Part shown: positions 1-9,540 of the stretch, one piece after another
Numbering within the stretch: the first letter of the stretch is position 1
Layout of the letters: every line of letters starts with the position of its first letter
DNA from: Staphylococcus pettenkoferi
GTDB taxonomy: Bacteria > Bacillota > Bacilli > Staphylococcales > Staphylococcaceae
Direction of reading: 5' to 3'
Assembly: GCF_026659735.1 (NCBI RefSeq)
Contig: NZ_JANSKK010000001.1
Location: 170,816 to 234,815, forward strand
DNA length: 64,000 nucleotides
Program-made: the position numbers and the translations under genes
The notes under the pieces: model-generated
What the model was told of the DNA's origin: nothing
Database searches by the model: none
Seen by the model: only the letters and a program-made list of their open reading frames with translations

Positions 1-1
1 A

Positions 2-505
2 CACACGTTGAAGGCAATAGAAATTTTTGATGATATTCTGATCAGTACGAATGAGCAATTAGCACAAGAATTTGAAGCTGAACATGTCGTTACAGATATA
101 GAGACACATCGGGATAAAGGTCCGTTAGCAGGTATTTATACGGCGTTTCAGTATGGTTCACAGCCTGATGCTTTGTTTGTAGTGTCTGTCGATACGCCTA
201 TGGTGACGGTTGAAGCGATCCAGCATCTGTATGAGGTGTTTCACCAGCGTGCTAAAAATGATGGTGTTGATATCGTTGGCTACCAAGATGGTAAGCACGC
301 AATTCCTACACTGGCGTTCTATCATTCTAGTGTTCAGCCACAATTGCAAGAGGTATTGGAGTCAGATGATTTCAGTATGAAACATCTATACAAACAGGTT
401 TCTACGTCGTGGATAGGTGTTGAAGAGATACCTCGACCACCGTATTGGTACTGGAATATTAATTATCAGCAAGATTTGGCTCAGTTACGAGAAGCGTTAG
501 ATTAA
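2..505 (+). CDS. mobA: Molybdenum cofactor guanylyltransferase, 5' end outside the window
   Basis: MobA joins GTP to molybdopterin to make the guanine dinucleotide form of the molybdenum cofactor in the cytoplasm. The frame is open to the left edge, and the usual N-terminal LAGGxSxRFG nucleotide-binding loop is missing. About 30-35 residues therefore lie upstream, and the TTG at 8 is not the true start. Visible family features are the [11 protein letters not shown] segment, the VVSVDTPM strand with the metal-binding Asp, and the C-terminal [12 protein letters not shown] motif. It ends 17 bp before moaA, so the two are probably one transcript. Identification rests on close resemblance to staphylococcal MobA as I remember it. 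Confidence 0.93.
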   Translation, partial: HTLKAIEIFDDILISTNEQLAQEFEAEHVVTDIETHRDKGPLAGIYTAFQYGSQPDALFVVSVDTPMVTVEAIQHLYEVFHQRAKNDGVDIVGYQDGKHAIPTLAFYHSSVQPQLQEVLESDDFSMKHLYKQVSTSWIGVEEIPRPPYWYWNINYQQDLAQLREALD

Positions 506-522
506 GTAGAGGAGGGAGACGC

Positions 523-1545
523 ATGGTAGCACAAATCACAGACAAGTTAGGCAGACCGATACGAGATTTGAGATTATCAGTAACAGATCGGTGTAATTTC
601 CGTTGTGATTACTGCATGCCAAAAGAAATATTTGGTGATGACTATGTCTTTCTACCTAAGAATGAGCTTCTCACGTTTGAAGAGATGGAACGAATCACAC
701 GGATTTATACTAAGTTAGGTGTAAAGAAAGTCCGCATTACAGGCGGCGAGCCTTTACTCAGACGTAATCTATATCAACTCATTGAACGATTAAATCATAT
801 TGATGGGATAGAAGATATTGGTTTAACGACCAATGGCTTATTATTGAAAAAACATGGACAAAAACTGTATGACGCTGGTTTACGTCGCATTAATGTTAGT
901 CTAGATGCGATTGAAGATGAGGTCTTTCAGGCGATTAATAACCGTAATATTAAAGCTTCAACAATTTTACAACAAATTGACTATGCAGTAAGTATTGGTT
1001 TTCATGTAAAAGTTAATGTGGTCATTCAAAAAGGTGTGAATGATGACCAAATTCTGCCTATGGTGCAGTATTTCAAAGATAAAGACATAGAAATCCGCTT
1101 TATTGAATTTATGGACGTAGGGAACGATAACGGTTGGGACTTTAGTAAGGTCGTTTCGAAAGATGAAATGTTACAGATGATTGAGTCAGAATTTGATATT
1201 TCACCTGTGCCGCCGAAGTATTATGGTGAGGTAGCGAAATACTATCGTCATAATGACAATGGTGCAAAATTCGGTTTAATTACGAGTGTCTCTGAGTCCT
1301 TCTGTTCAACTTGTACACGTGCGCGTTTATCTTCTGACGGCAAGTTCTATGGTTGTCTCTTTAGTGAAGTCGATGGCTTTAATGTGAAAGCATTGATGCG
1401 CAATGGCGCGACAGATCAAGAGTTAGAAGACCAATTCAAAGCATTATGGCACATCCGTGATAATCGTTATTCTGACGAGCGTACAGAACAGACTGTAGCC
1501 AACCGTAAACGTAAGAAGATTAATATGAATTATATAGGTGGATAG
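523..1545 (+). CDS. moaA: GTP 3',8-cyclase MoaA (radical SAM)
   Basis: MoaA, with MoaC, converts GTP to cyclic pyranopterin monophosphate, the first step of molybdenum cofactor synthesis. The 340-residue protein has the radical-SAM cluster motif CNFRCDYC with C24, C28 and C31, and a GGEP motif at 74-77. The second 4Fe-4S site is C261, C264 and C278. The protein ends in GG, as MoaA proteins do for activation. The ATG at 523 follows a GGAGGGAG ribosome-binding site. It lies directly downstream of mobA. Confidence 0.97.
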   Translation: MVAQITDKLGRPIRDLRLSVTDRCNFRCDYCMPKEIFGDDYVFLPKNELLTFEEMERITRIYTKLGVKKVRITGGEPLLRRNLYQLIERLNHIDGIEDIGLTTNGLLLKKHGQKLYDAGLRRINVSLDAIEDEVFQAINNRNIKASTILQQIDYAVSIGFHVKVNVVIQKGVNDDQILPMVQYFKDKDIEIRFIEFMDVGNDNGWDFSKVVSKDEMLQMIESEFDISPVPPKYYGEVAKYYRHNDNGAKFGLITSVSESFCSTCTRARLSSDGKFYGCLFSEVDGFNVKALMRNGATDQELEDQFKALWHIRDNRYSDERTEQTVANRKRKKINMNYIGG

Positions 1546-1546
1546 A

Positions 1547-1587
1547 GGGAGCAGGACAGAAATCTATGATTTCGTTGTCCTGCCCCC
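1547..1587 (+). repeat. Inverted repeat of the GCAGGACAGAAATC family, possible moaA terminator
   Basis: GCAGGACA (1551-1558) pairs with TGTCCTGC (1576-1583), and GAAATC (1559-1564) with GATTTC (1568-1573), giving a near-continuous hairpin right after moaA. No T-tract follows. Related hairpins with the same layout (purine-rich arm, ACAGAAA, pyrimidine arm) occur at 49051-49094 and 56177-56212. Similar interspersed hairpins are common between staphylococcal genes. It may act as a transcript end or processing stem. Confidence 0.6.
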
Positions 1588-1709
1588 ACACAGATGACTA
1601 GAGTTCGTAAAAGGTGACAACCCTTTACGAATTCAGACATCCACTGTGAAATTGATAAAGCCCTAAGAACTAAATTATTGCTGAAAGTAAAAAAATATAT
1701 ACCTGTGAG

Positions 1710-1764
1710 AGCACTACTATTGATAACAGAATCAGCGCAATGATTCTCTGTTGATAGTAGTGCT
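1710..1764. repeat. Long imperfect inverted repeat in the moaA-MFS intergenic region
   Basis: The left arm 1710-1734 and right arm 1741-1764 pair over about 24 positions around a 6-nt GCGCAA loop. Both ends of the stem match perfectly (AGCACTACTAT at the base, AATCA at the loop), with mismatches in the middle. There is no T-tract next to it, so it is not a typical terminator. It lies in a 349-bp gap between convergent genes that shows no coding frame. Confidence 0.6.
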
Positions 1765-1813
1765 TTCATCTATATATAACCCTTGTATACTGGAGAAATG
1801 CTCCAATCAAAAG

Positions 1814-1870
1814 AACCCGCGAATGACTGTTAGATAGCGCAAACTATCTCAATCATTCGCGGGTTGTTTT
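1814..1870. terminator. Bidirectional terminator between moaA region and MFS gene
   Basis: AACCCGCGAATGA (1814-1826) pairs perfectly with TCATTCGCGGGTT (1853-1865), and an inner GATAG/CTATC stem strengthens it. The plus strand continues GGGTTGTTTTTG. The minus strand reads into TTCTTTTGATTGG. This suits termination of the leftward MFS gene ending at 1895 and of anything reading in from moaA. Confidence 0.85.
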
Positions 1871-1894
1871 TGTCATTTTAACTAAATAGAAAGC

Positions 1895-3109
1895 TTATTC
1901 AACTTCGTATTGTTTAGCTTTACGACCATGTAAGAGGAAGTAGAGCACAGTAGTAAATAGTGCGACGATAGCCATAAGGCCGTAAAGTTGTGCATAGGAC
2001 ATCACGTTGATTAAGAAACCAAGCAAGTAAGGTCCAATACCTAAACCAAGGTCCAAGCCGATAAAGTAAGTGGATGTCGCTACACCGTATTTCTCAGGAG
2101 GTGAAACCTTAATAGCTACGGCTTGCATAATAGAAGAAATAGTTCCGTAACCAGCACCTAAGAGAAGTCCAGCTACTACGAGTAACCAACTGCTTGAAGT
2201 AAAGTACAGACATACATACGTTAAGATCAAGCAGATGAATGACGGGTAAGCTACGACATTCTCGTTATATTCGTCCATCATACGGCCAGCAAGAGGACGA
2301 GTCACAAGAGATGAAATTGCGTAGAAGATAAAGAAGTAACTTGAAATCGTTACAAGATTAATTTCCTGCGCGTAATCTTTGATGAAAGATAAAATAGATG
2401 AGTAAGTCAAACCTGAAAGTACCATTAAGATGGCAACTGGCACTGCTTCTTTAGCGATAAAGTGACTTAAGCTAAAGCCTTTCTTAGCGGGTTGTTTGTC
2501 CTCTTTGTCATCTTCTTTAGAAGTCGTATCGAATTCGACTTTGATAAAGAATGAAGTGACGAAACTTACGATACCACATGCGAGACAAAGTCCAAATAAC
2601 ACTTCGATTGGATATAGGTTAGATAAGAAGAGGCCACAGAATGGTCCAACAGCAGTTCCGATAACTAAACTGAGTGAGAACATGCTGATCCCTTCACTTT
2701 TACGCTCAGGCGGTGTCACGTATGCGGCAATAGTACCTGTCGCTGTTGTCGTTACACCTGTTGCAATACCGTTGATGAGACGTGTGAACATAAGGAAAGC
2801 CAGTGAGCCTTCTACAAAGTAACAGAGTTGCGTAATGAGCAAGAATCCTAGACCGATAAGTAGTGTCTTCTTCGGCCCTAATTGATTGACGTATTTACCT
2901 GTTGCGAATCGGCCGATGAGTGAACCGATGATAAAGAGTCCAGTTACCAGTCCAGCGATACTCGTTGAGGCGTGATAAACATCAACTGTATAACTTGCGA
3001 CGATAACGATGAGTAAATACATACTGAGATAGACTAAGAAGTTCGTTAAGAAGTTAATGTTGAAACTCTTAGTCCAAATAGGTGTCTTTAGTTGATCGGT
3101 TGGTTGCAA
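1895..3109 (-). CDS. MFS transporter, 12 membrane segments, probable drug or metabolite exporter
   Basis: This 404-residue major-facilitator protein has about 12 hydrophobic segments. A charged central loop near residues 190-215, rich in D, E and K, separates the two six-helix halves. The TTG start at 3107-3109 follows immediately after the TAA stop of the marR-type gene upstream, and its ribosome-binding site AGGAGG lies inside the end of that gene, which suggests translational coupling. MarR-MFS pairs usually mean a regulator controlling a linked efflux pump. The substrate cannot be read from sequence. Confidence 0.9.
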   Translation of the reverse strand: MQPTDQLKTPIWTKSFNINFLTNFLVYLSMYLLIVIVASYTVDVYHASTSIAGLVTGLFIIGSLIGRFATGKYVNQLGPKKTLLIGLGFLLITQLCYFVEGSLAFLMFTRLINGIATGVTTTATGTIAAYVTPPERKSEGISMFSLSLVIGTAVGPFCGLFLSNLYPIEVLFGLCLACGIVSFVTSFFIKVEFDTTSKEDDKEDKQPAKKGFSLSHFIAKEAVPVAILMVLSGLTYSSILSFIKDYAQEINLVTISSYFFIFYAISSLVTRPLAGRMMDEYNENVVAYPSFICLILTYVCLYFTSSSWLLVVAGLLLGAGYGTISSIMQAVAIKVSPPEKYGVATSTYFIGLDLGLGIGPYLLGFLINVMSYAQLYGLMAIVALFTTVLYFLLHGRKAKQYEVE

Positions 3110-3547
3110 TTAAGATTCCTCCTCTATTGAATGAATTTGTTCGTATATCGTAATTAACGTGCGCATCGTCGTTTCGATATCTTCTGTCGGTAAATTTGTT
3201 TCTTTAATGAGACGCTCTTGTATTTGAGCAATTTCGCCATAAATTTCATCAAAGAGTGCCTGACCTTTGTCAGAAAGTGTCAGCCATTTTTGACGACGAT
3301 CGGTACCTGGCGTAACTTCCAACAAGGATTTCTCTGCTAATACCTTGAGAATCTTACGCGCAGTTGGCTTTTCGATGGCTCTACGTTGTGAAATTTGTAC
3401 GAGCGTAGTTGGCGCATGTAATGCAATGTCTTTCAGGACGAGCCATTGTCCGTTGTAGAGCTCATGTTTTTCAAAGATAGGGCGACAGAATTTAACATAC
3501 GGACGATAAATTGACGTGATGCTATTAAATAAGTCTGAATTGTTCAT
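3110..3547 (-). CDS. MarR-family transcriptional regulator
   Basis: A 145-residue winged-helix protein of MarR type. The helix-turn-helix and wing lie around residues 45-100 (TTLVQISQRRAIEKPTARK, then GTDRRQKWLTLSDKGQ), flanked by helices used for dimerisation. It is the first gene of a leftward two-gene operon with the MFS transporter. A 15-bp palindrome at 3574-3588, between its promoter and start codon, is the likely autoregulatory operator. The ligand is unknown. Confidence 0.92.
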   Translation of the reverse strand: MNNSDLFNSITSIYRPYVKFCRPIFEKHELYNGQWLVLKDIALHAPTTLVQISQRRAIEKPTARKILKVLAEKSLLEVTPGTDRRQKWLTLSDKGQALFDEIYGEIAQIQERLIKETNLPTEDIETTMRTLITIYEQIHSIEEES

Positions 3548-3573
3548 AACGCACTCCTTATTTTTGTAAAATG

Positions 3574-3633
3574 GTTAGCCTTGCTAACTAAATTCGACTT
3601 ATATAGTATACGACGTAAAAAGAGTAATTTCAA
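3574..3633 (-). promoter_or_regulatory. Promoter and palindromic operator of the marR-MFS operon
   Basis: Read leftward, a TTGAAA -35 box (3628-3633) and a TATACT -10 box (3605-3610) are separated by exactly 17 bp. Just downstream lies GTTAGC-CTT-GCTAAC (3574-3588), a perfect 6-bp inverted repeat around 3 bp, overlapping the predicted start of transcription. A MarR dimer bound there would block initiation or escape. The promoter is direct pattern reading; the operator role is inferred. Confidence 0.75.
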
Positions 3634-3759
3634 TAGGCTAGCAGTAATTTTTTAATACAACACCATCTATAAAGCAATGTAGAGCGGTTTCTGTTATGCT
3701 AGATGACAAGTTAGCGTACACTAAAGTTAAGAGAGCAGGAAATAGGATGGAGGGGTAGG

Positions 3760-4512
3760 ATGACTTTAAAGTTAGATCACATGATCCACTATGTACAACG
3801 TTTGAAAGACTTTAATTTCCCTGGAGATGTATTGAAGATTCATTCAGGGGGTAAACATGAACGACTAGGTACACACAATCGCTTAGTTTACTTATCAAAT
3901 GCTTATATTGAGCTGTTAGATATTTATAAAATTGAGCAGTTACAAAAAATCGTAAAATCAGAAGAAGGTCGTGTGTCTTTTCCGTCTAAGATTGTACAAG
4001 ATGGGTTTAGACAAGGCTTTAAAACACTCGCATTTGAAACGGATGATATCGAGAAAGAAAAGCAACGCTTGGAAGCGAATGGTGTTGAAGTGATAGGCCC
4101 TATCAAGATGGACAGAGAGAATAAGAAAGGTGATAAGAAGACTTGGCGTTTATTGTATATTGCTGACAATGATTACTTGGTTAAACCACCGTTCTTTATT
4201 CAGTGGGATCAAGATGCGGATAAGCGAGCAGAACAACTCGCGCCATTAAGACAGAATCATTTTACTATTGAATCCATTAATATTGAAAGTACGGATCGGT
4301 CTGTGACAGTGGCACGTTGGCAAAAATGGTACCAGATGGAGGTCTCAGAAGATAATGAGGACTTCACTGAATTGAAGATAGGTGGCGATGAAGTCGTCTA
4401 TCGTATCTTTGATGGAGAGCGTTCGTCTTACAAATCCATAGTGATACGTGATGAAGAGACGACTTCACCGTATTCATTTATAATTCGAGGTGGAGAGTAT
4501 CGCTTCGTCTAG
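3760..4512 (+). CDS. VOC-superfamily protein (glyoxalase-like domain)
   Basis: A 250-residue cytosolic protein with a vicinal-oxygen-chelate fold. It begins LDHMIHYVQRL, the usual first strand and helix, followed by a GGKHERLGTHNRLVYL segment and a second half with TIESINIES. Proteins of this layout are annotated as glyoxalase-like (Pfam Glyoxalase_3). No substrate is known and no reaction should be assumed. Its start follows a strong GGAGGGG site. It is convergent with the small membrane protein gene, with 3 bp between the stops. Confidence 0.85.
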   Translation: MTLKLDHMIHYVQRLKDFNFPGDVLKIHSGGKHERLGTHNRLVYLSNAYIELLDIYKIEQLQKIVKSEEGRVSFPSKIVQDGFRQGFKTLAFETDDIEKEKQRLEANGVEVIGPIKMDRENKKGDKKTWRLLYIADNDYLVKPPFFIQWDQDADKRAEQLAPLRQNHFTIESINIESTDRSVTVARWQKWYQMEVSEDNEDFTELKIGGDEVVYRIFDGERSSYKSIVIRDEETTSPYSFIIRGGEYRFV

Positions 4513-4515
4513 TCG

Positions 4516-4767
4516 TCAATAGATATAGGTATAAGCTGTGTGGGCGATGATACCAACATGAACTAATGCGATGATGAGAGTGATGACGCTCAACCATGTC
4601 GTCAAACGTGTTGTGCGAATGAGTAGAAAGACGATGGTCATGACGAGTGAGAATACGACGAGCATGACTTTTAAACTAAAGTTATTAATCGTCAATGGAT
4701 GCGTAAAGGCTTGCATGACGAAGATCAAATTAATGATGGCTAAGATAGAAAGTATAATGATTCGCAT
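4516..4767 (-). CDS. Small hydrophobic membrane protein, three predicted segments
   Basis: An 83-residue protein with an N-terminal hydrophobic helix and two more segments (near 33-50 and 56-80). A GAGGAG ribosome-binding site precedes its ATG (minus strand, around 4772-4780), supporting this strand over the overlapping plus-strand frame at 4571-4786. No function is recognisable. It is divergent from femX. Confidence 0.75.
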   Translation of the reverse strand: MRIIILSILAIINLIFVMQAFTHPLTINNFSLKVMLVVFSLVMTIVFLLIRTTRLTTWLSVITLIIALVHVGIIAHTAYTYIY

Positions 4768-4892
4768 AATTTACTCCTCTGTCTAACATGTTATATTTAG
4801 AATAACAAATCACAACCTCGTACGTGAAAGCGCAGGCTTTTTTAAGTATAATAATAGTTACTGGTTCAGATACAAAGGAGACATTTAAATTG

Positions 4893-6146
4893 ATGGAAAG
4901 AATGAATATCACAAATCAAGAACATGATGCGTTCGTGAAATCTCATCCCAATGGAGACTTACTACAGCTCACGCAATGGGGCGAGACGAAGAAATTAACA
5001 GGTTGGTATTCGAAACGTATCGCTGTAGGTGAGAATGGAGAAGTTAAAGGTGTAGGTCAGCTATTGTTTAAAAAGATACCTAAACTGCCCTATACATTAT
5101 GTTACGTTTCTCGTGGTTTCGTAACAGACTATACGAATAAATCAGCTCTACAAGCGCTCCGTGATGAAGCGATTAAAGTTGCGAAACGTGAGAAAGCGTA
5201 CGCGATTAAGATTGACCCAGATGTAGAGGTTAATAACGGCATTGAAGCTTTACGTCATCTGAGAGCGCTTGGTTTTAAACATAAAGGCTTTAAAGAAGGT
5301 TTATCTAAAGATTATATTCAACCGCGCATGACGATGATTACGCCAATTGACAAGTCTGATAAAGAGCTTATCCAAAGCTTTGAACGTCGTAACCGTTCTA
5401 AAGTCCGTACGTCATTGAAACGCGGCACGAAAGTAGAACGTGCGAGTCGTGACGGCTTAAAGACTTTCGCTGAATTGATGAAGATTACGGGTGAACGTGA
5501 TGGTTTCCTTACACGTGATGTCAGTTATTTCGAGAATATCTATGATGCCTTACATCCGGATGGCGATGCAGAACTATTCCTTGTTAAACTCGAACCGAAA
5601 CCTGTACTGCAAGAGTTAGGTGAGGAGTTAGAGAAACTTCGTCAAGAGCGCGAGAAGTTACAGAATAAGAAACAAGACAAGAAGACGCAGAACAAATTGA
5701 ACGACAATCAGAACAAGACTGCGAAGACAGAAGACTTGTATAAAGATATGCAAGAGCTAGAGGTACAACATCCTGAAGGTGTTTACCTTTCTGGTGCGTT
5801 ACTCATGTTCTGTGGTGAGAAATCTTACTATCTTTACGGCGCCTCTTCCAACGACTATCGCGATTTCTTGCCGAACCATCACATGCAGTTCGCGATGATG
5901 CAATATGCACGTGAACATGGTGCAACGACGTATGATTTCGGCGGTACAGACAACAATCCTGATAAGGATTCAGATCATTACGGTCTGTGGGCGTTTAAAA
6001 AGGTTTGGGGTACGTACTTAAGCGAGAAGATTGGTGAGTTTGACTACGTCTTAAATAAACCACTATACCTTGCAATTGAGAACCTTAAACCGAAACTCAC
6101 GAATGCGAAGATTAAATTATCACGCAAATTGAAACGTAAAAAGTAA
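4893..6146 (+). CDS. femX: Lipid II:glycine glycyltransferase FemX (FmhB)
   Basis: FemX uses glycyl-tRNA to attach the first glycine to the lysine of lipid II, starting the pentaglycine cross-bridge of the staphylococcal wall; it is essential in S. aureus. The sequence is very close to S. aureus FmhB, from NITNQEHDAFVKSHPNGDLL at the start to KLSRKLKRK at the end. It has two GNAT-like halves and a lysine- and glutamine-rich coiled-coil arm near residues 240-290. The frame opens at 4824, but AAAGGAG at 4874-4880 places the start at ATG 4893 (417 aa; TTG 4890 is an alternative). It is monocistronic, with a terminator following. Confidence 0.96.
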   Translation: MERMNITNQEHDAFVKSHPNGDLLQLTQWGETKKLTGWYSKRIAVGENGEVKGVGQLLFKKIPKLPYTLCYVSRGFVTDYTNKSALQALRDEAIKVAKREKAYAIKIDPDVEVNNGIEALRHLRALGFKHKGFKEGLSKDYIQPRMTMITPIDKSDKELIQSFERRNRSKVRTSLKRGTKVERASRDGLKTFAELMKITGERDGFLTRDVSYFENIYDALHPDGDAELFLVKLEPKPVLQELGEELEKLRQEREKLQNKKQDKKTQNKLNDNQNKTAKTEDLYKDMQELEVQHPEGVYLSGALLMFCGEKSYYLYGASSNDYRDFLPNHHMQFAMMQYAREHGATTYDFGGTDNNPDKDSDHYGLWAFKKVWGTYLSEKIGEFDYVLNKPLYLAIENLKPKLTNAKIKLSRKLKRKK

Positions 6147-6169
6147 TAAATTAATTTTAAGCATATATT

Positions 6170-6217
6170 AGAGCTAGCAAAGAGGTCGACTTCCCCATCT
6201 CTTCGCTAGCTCTTTTT
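6170..6217 (+). terminator. Rho-independent terminator of femX
   Basis: A 15-bp stem with one mismatch, AGAGCTAGCAAAGAG (6170-6184) with CTCTTCGCTAGCTCT (6199-6213), followed by TTTTT. Confidence 0.92.
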
Positions 6218-6379
6218 AACATGGGGGAGAAGCCAAGGGCCAAGCTAATTTTATACAAAAGAGGCGCTGGACATACATAAATGTGAAGGTTCGGATGCAA
6301 ATTCACTACCGCTATACTCTTTAACGCAGAGTTGTGGTAAATTTAAAGTAATACATAGAAGTTGGAGGTTACATAACGG

Positions 6380-9300
6380 ATGATCAAGAAATTACTGCAG
6401 TTCTCATTAGGAAACAAATTTGCAATCTTCCTAATGGTGTTGCTCGTCATATTAGGCGGCGTGTACGCTAGTGTGAAGATGAAACTAGAGCTGATTCCGG
6501 ATGTTGAACAACCGATGATCACAGTTCAAACGACGGAACCAGGTGCAACGCCAAAGACGATTAAGACAGATATCAGTGATAAGATTGATGAACAAGTGAG
6601 GTCAATGTCGAAAGTATCTAACGTCAGTGCACAGTCAACAGCCAATGCCTCAATGGTTACGGTAGAATATGAGAATGGCACTGATATGGACAAAGCAGAG
6701 AATGATCTCAAGAAAGAAATAGATAAGATTAAATTTAAAGACGAGGTTAAAGAACCTGAGCTCGTCCGTAACAACATGGATACATTCCCAGTTGTGGCTT
6801 ACTCTTTTACAAATAAAGATAACAATCTCAACGATGTGACTAAGAAAGTGAAAGAGAATTTAATTCCGAAATTACAGACTGTGAGTGGCGTTCAGAACGC
6901 GCAAACGAATGGCCAAACTCAGCGCGAAGTTGCGATTAAATTTAAAAACAAGGCACTTCAAGAGAAAGGGCTCGATGCACAAAGCGTTCAAGACTATATC
7001 AAAGATTCGTCGGATGAGACGCCTCTTGGACTCTTCCAGTTTGATAAGAAGGAGAAGTCCATCGTAGTCGACGGTCAGTTCCGTTCAGTCGATGATCTCA
7101 AGCAATTGAAGATTCCTTTAGATGTAGGACAAAGTTCTGACGATCAAAGCTCTAACGCTTCTAAGAAGAAGAGTGAGACTTCAACTGTGCCGTTGTCTGA
7201 AATAGCGGATGTCAAAGAGAGAGACGTGCGTGATTCCATTTCCAGAACGAATGGTAAAGATGCGGTGAACGTTCAAGTAACGAAAGCACAAGATGCCAAT
7301 ACTGTACAAGTCGCGTCCGACGTCAGAGCAAAGATTGAACAATTTACGAAAGATAATCCTGGCTTGAAAGCAACGAATGTCATGGATACAGCGAAACCGA
7401 TTCAAGATTCTATCTATACGATGGTTGAAAAGGCAGCGATAGGTACAATTGTCGCGATTATCGTTATTCTCTTATTCTTGAGAAATATTCGTACGACAGC
7501 CATCTCTATCGTTTCAATACCGATGTCCTTGCTCATTGCACTCGTAGCGATGAAATTATGTAATATCTCGCTCAACATCCTTACACTTGGTGCTTTAACG
7601 GTTGCAATTGGTCGTGTGATAGATGACTCCATCGTGGTCGTCGAGAATATTTATCGACGGTTGACGAAAACAGATGAGGAAGCACAAGGGGAGCATCTGA
7701 TAATCGATGCGACACGACAAGTGTTTAAACCGATTATGTCGTCAACATTTGTGACGATTGTCGTGTTCTTACCTTTAGCCTTTGTGACGGGATCAGTGGG
7801 AGAAATGTTCCGTCCGTTTGCGATTGCGATCGCGTTCAGTTTATTGGCGTCACTTCTCGTATCAATAACGATTGTGCCAGCTTTAGGTGCGACTTTATTT
7901 AAAAAGGGTGTGCGTAAGCAAGCATTTGAATCCTCCCTAGGCTCAGTAAGTAAAGGTTATCGCCGAGTGCTTTCTTGGTCTCTCAACCATAAATGGATCG
8001 TGATTATTGTAAGTACACTTGTATTAGTATTAACAATTGCATTCGGTGGTACACGGATCGGAACGAGTTTTATTTCTACAGGCGAAGATAAATACCTTGC
8101 TTTAACTTATTCTCCTGAACCCGGTGAAACCGAAGAGGGTGTGCTTGATCATGCAGAACAAGTTCAGAAATACTTAAATAACAAAGATAAAGTGAAGACG
8201 GTACAGTACTCAGTAGGAGGAGCAACACCAACTGATCCGACGGGAAGTACCAATAGCTTAGCGATCATGGTTGAATATGATAAGAATACTCCTCACTTTG
8301 ATGAAGAACCTGATAAAGTGTTGAAACACATCGAGCATTTTAAACAACCAGGTACGTGGAAGAACCAAGATTTAGGTACTGGCGGCGACAACAACAGTTT
8401 AGAGGTTAAAGTTAAAGGTGAATCTTTAGATAAAATTAAAGAGACGTCAGCTAAAGTTGAGAAATTGATGAAACAGCAGAAATCACTCGCTAATGTGAAA
8501 TCAGACTTATCTCAAACATACGAACAGTATCAAGTGAAGGTCGATCACAACAAAGCAGCTGATAACGGCATCAAAGCGAAACAACTTGCGCTCGCTCTGA
8601 ACGAGAATGCACCTGAAGAGACGCTAACGACGGTTAAAGATGGTGGCAAATCGATCAATGTTAAAGTCAAACAAGACAAAGAAACACACTGGTCTAAAGA
8701 GAAACTTGAGAACATCAGTCTTCCTACACCTACAGGTAAAGTCGTGAAGTTAAGTGATATTGCGACGTTAGAAAAAGGTAAGACACCAAATAAACTAGAA
8801 ACTGAGTCAGGCGATTACATGACTTCTGTGACTGGTAAGATAACGAATAAAGACGTGGGTGGCGTATCGAACGATATCATTCAGAAGGTTAATAAGATTG
8901 ATAAGCCGAAAGATGTCAGCATAGACATTGGTGGGGCTACGGATGATATTACAGATGCGATTACACAACTTTCTATTGCAATGATTGCAGCAATTATTAT
9001 CGTTTATCTCGTGCTCGTGCTCACATTTAAAGGGGCACTTGCACCGTTTACGATTCTCTTCTCATTACCATATACGATTATCGGTGTGATTATCGCGTTG
9101 CTCATTACAGGTGAGACATTCTCAGTATCCACGATGATCGGTATGTTGATGCTGATTGGTATTGTTGTGACTAATGCGATTGTGTTAATCGATCGTGTAG
9201 TGAACAATCAACAACGAGGTATGACGACAGAAGAAGCATTATTAGAGGCAGGTGGCACACGTATTCGTCCAATCTTAATGACTGCTTTAGCCACAATCGG

Positions 9301-9478
9301 AGCGTTAGTACCACTGTTATTCGGGCAAGACAGTTCCGTATTGATTTCTAAAGGCTTAGCTGCTGCAGTCGTTGGTGGACTCATTTCATCTACACTATTA
9401 ACTTTAATAGTAGTACCAGTAATATATGAAATTCTGTTCACGTTAAAAGACAAGATAGTGAAACCTCGTGATAAATAA
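6380..9478 (+). CDS. RND-family efflux permease (AcrB/SwrC-like)
   Basis: A 1032-residue resistance-nodulation-division pump subunit with the usual architecture: one helix at 13-32, a large extracellular loop, six helices, then the same again. TM4 carries the proton-relay pair D415-D416 (GRVIDDSIVVVENI). TM10 reads GIVVTNAIVLIDRV, with Thr where AcrB has the relay Lys, as in Gram-positive SwrC-type members. No adaptor or outer-membrane channel gene is adjacent, consistent with a single-membrane pump. S. aureus has an orthologue next to femX. Substrates could be surfactant-like, lipid or drug molecules. RBS GTTGGAGG precedes the ATG. Confidence 0.93.
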   Translation: MIKKLLQFSLGNKFAIFLMVLLVILGGVYASVKMKLELIPDVEQPMITVQTTEPGATPKTIKTDISDKIDEQVRSMSKVSNVSAQSTANASMVTVEYENGTDMDKAENDLKKEIDKIKFKDEVKEPELVRNNMDTFPVVAYSFTNKDNNLNDVTKKVKENLIPKLQTVSGVQNAQTNGQTQREVAIKFKNKALQEKGLDAQSVQDYIKDSSDETPLGLFQFDKKEKSIVVDGQFRSVDDLKQLKIPLDVGQSSDDQSSNASKKKSETSTVPLSEIADVKERDVRDSISRTNGKDAVNVQVTKAQDANTVQVASDVRAKIEQFTKDNPGLKATNVMDTAKPIQDSIYTMVEKAAIGTIVAIIVILLFLRNIRTTAISIVSIPMSLLIALVAMKLCNISLNILTLGALTVAIGRVIDDSIVVVENIYRRLTKTDEEAQGEHLIIDATRQVFKPIMSSTFVTIVVFLPLAFVTGSVGEMFRPFAIAIAFSLLASLLVSITIVPALGATLFKKGVRKQAFESSLGSVSKGYRRVLSWSLNHKWIVIIVSTLVLVLTIAFGGTRIGTSFISTGEDKYLALTYSPEPGETEEGVLDHAEQVQKYLNNKDKVKTVQYSVGGATPTDPTGSTNSLAIMVEYDKNTPHFDEEPDKVLKHIEHFKQPGTWKNQDLGTGGDNNSLEVKVKGESLDKIKETSAKVEKLMKQQKSLANVKSDLSQTYEQYQVKVDHNKAADNGIKAKQLALALNENAPEETLTTVKDGGKSINVKVKQDKETHWSKEKLENISLPTPTGKVVKLSDIATLEKGKTPNKLETESGDYMTSVTGKITNKDVGGVSNDIIQKVNKIDKPKDVSIDIGGATDDITDAITQLSIAMIAAIIIVYLVLVLTFKGALAPFTILFSLPYTIIGVIIALLITGETFSVSTMIGMLMLIGIVVTNAIVLIDRVVNNQQRGMTTEEALLEAGGTRIRPILMTALATIGALVPLLFGQDSSVLISKGLAAAVVGGLISSTLLTLIVVPVIYEILFTLKDKIVKPRDK

Positions 9479-9540
9479 GTAATTGCGGTCACGAACTAGT
9501 TGAAGAACAATTTCATATGATAAATCATTACCGTTCATTG

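Noticed and set aside
4571..4786. Plus-strand frame of 71 codons opposite the small membrane protein
   Set aside because: It lacks a good ribosome-binding site and is rich in Met, Arg and Thr as expected of an antisense reading. The minus-strand gene has GAGGAG and a clear membrane-helix pattern.
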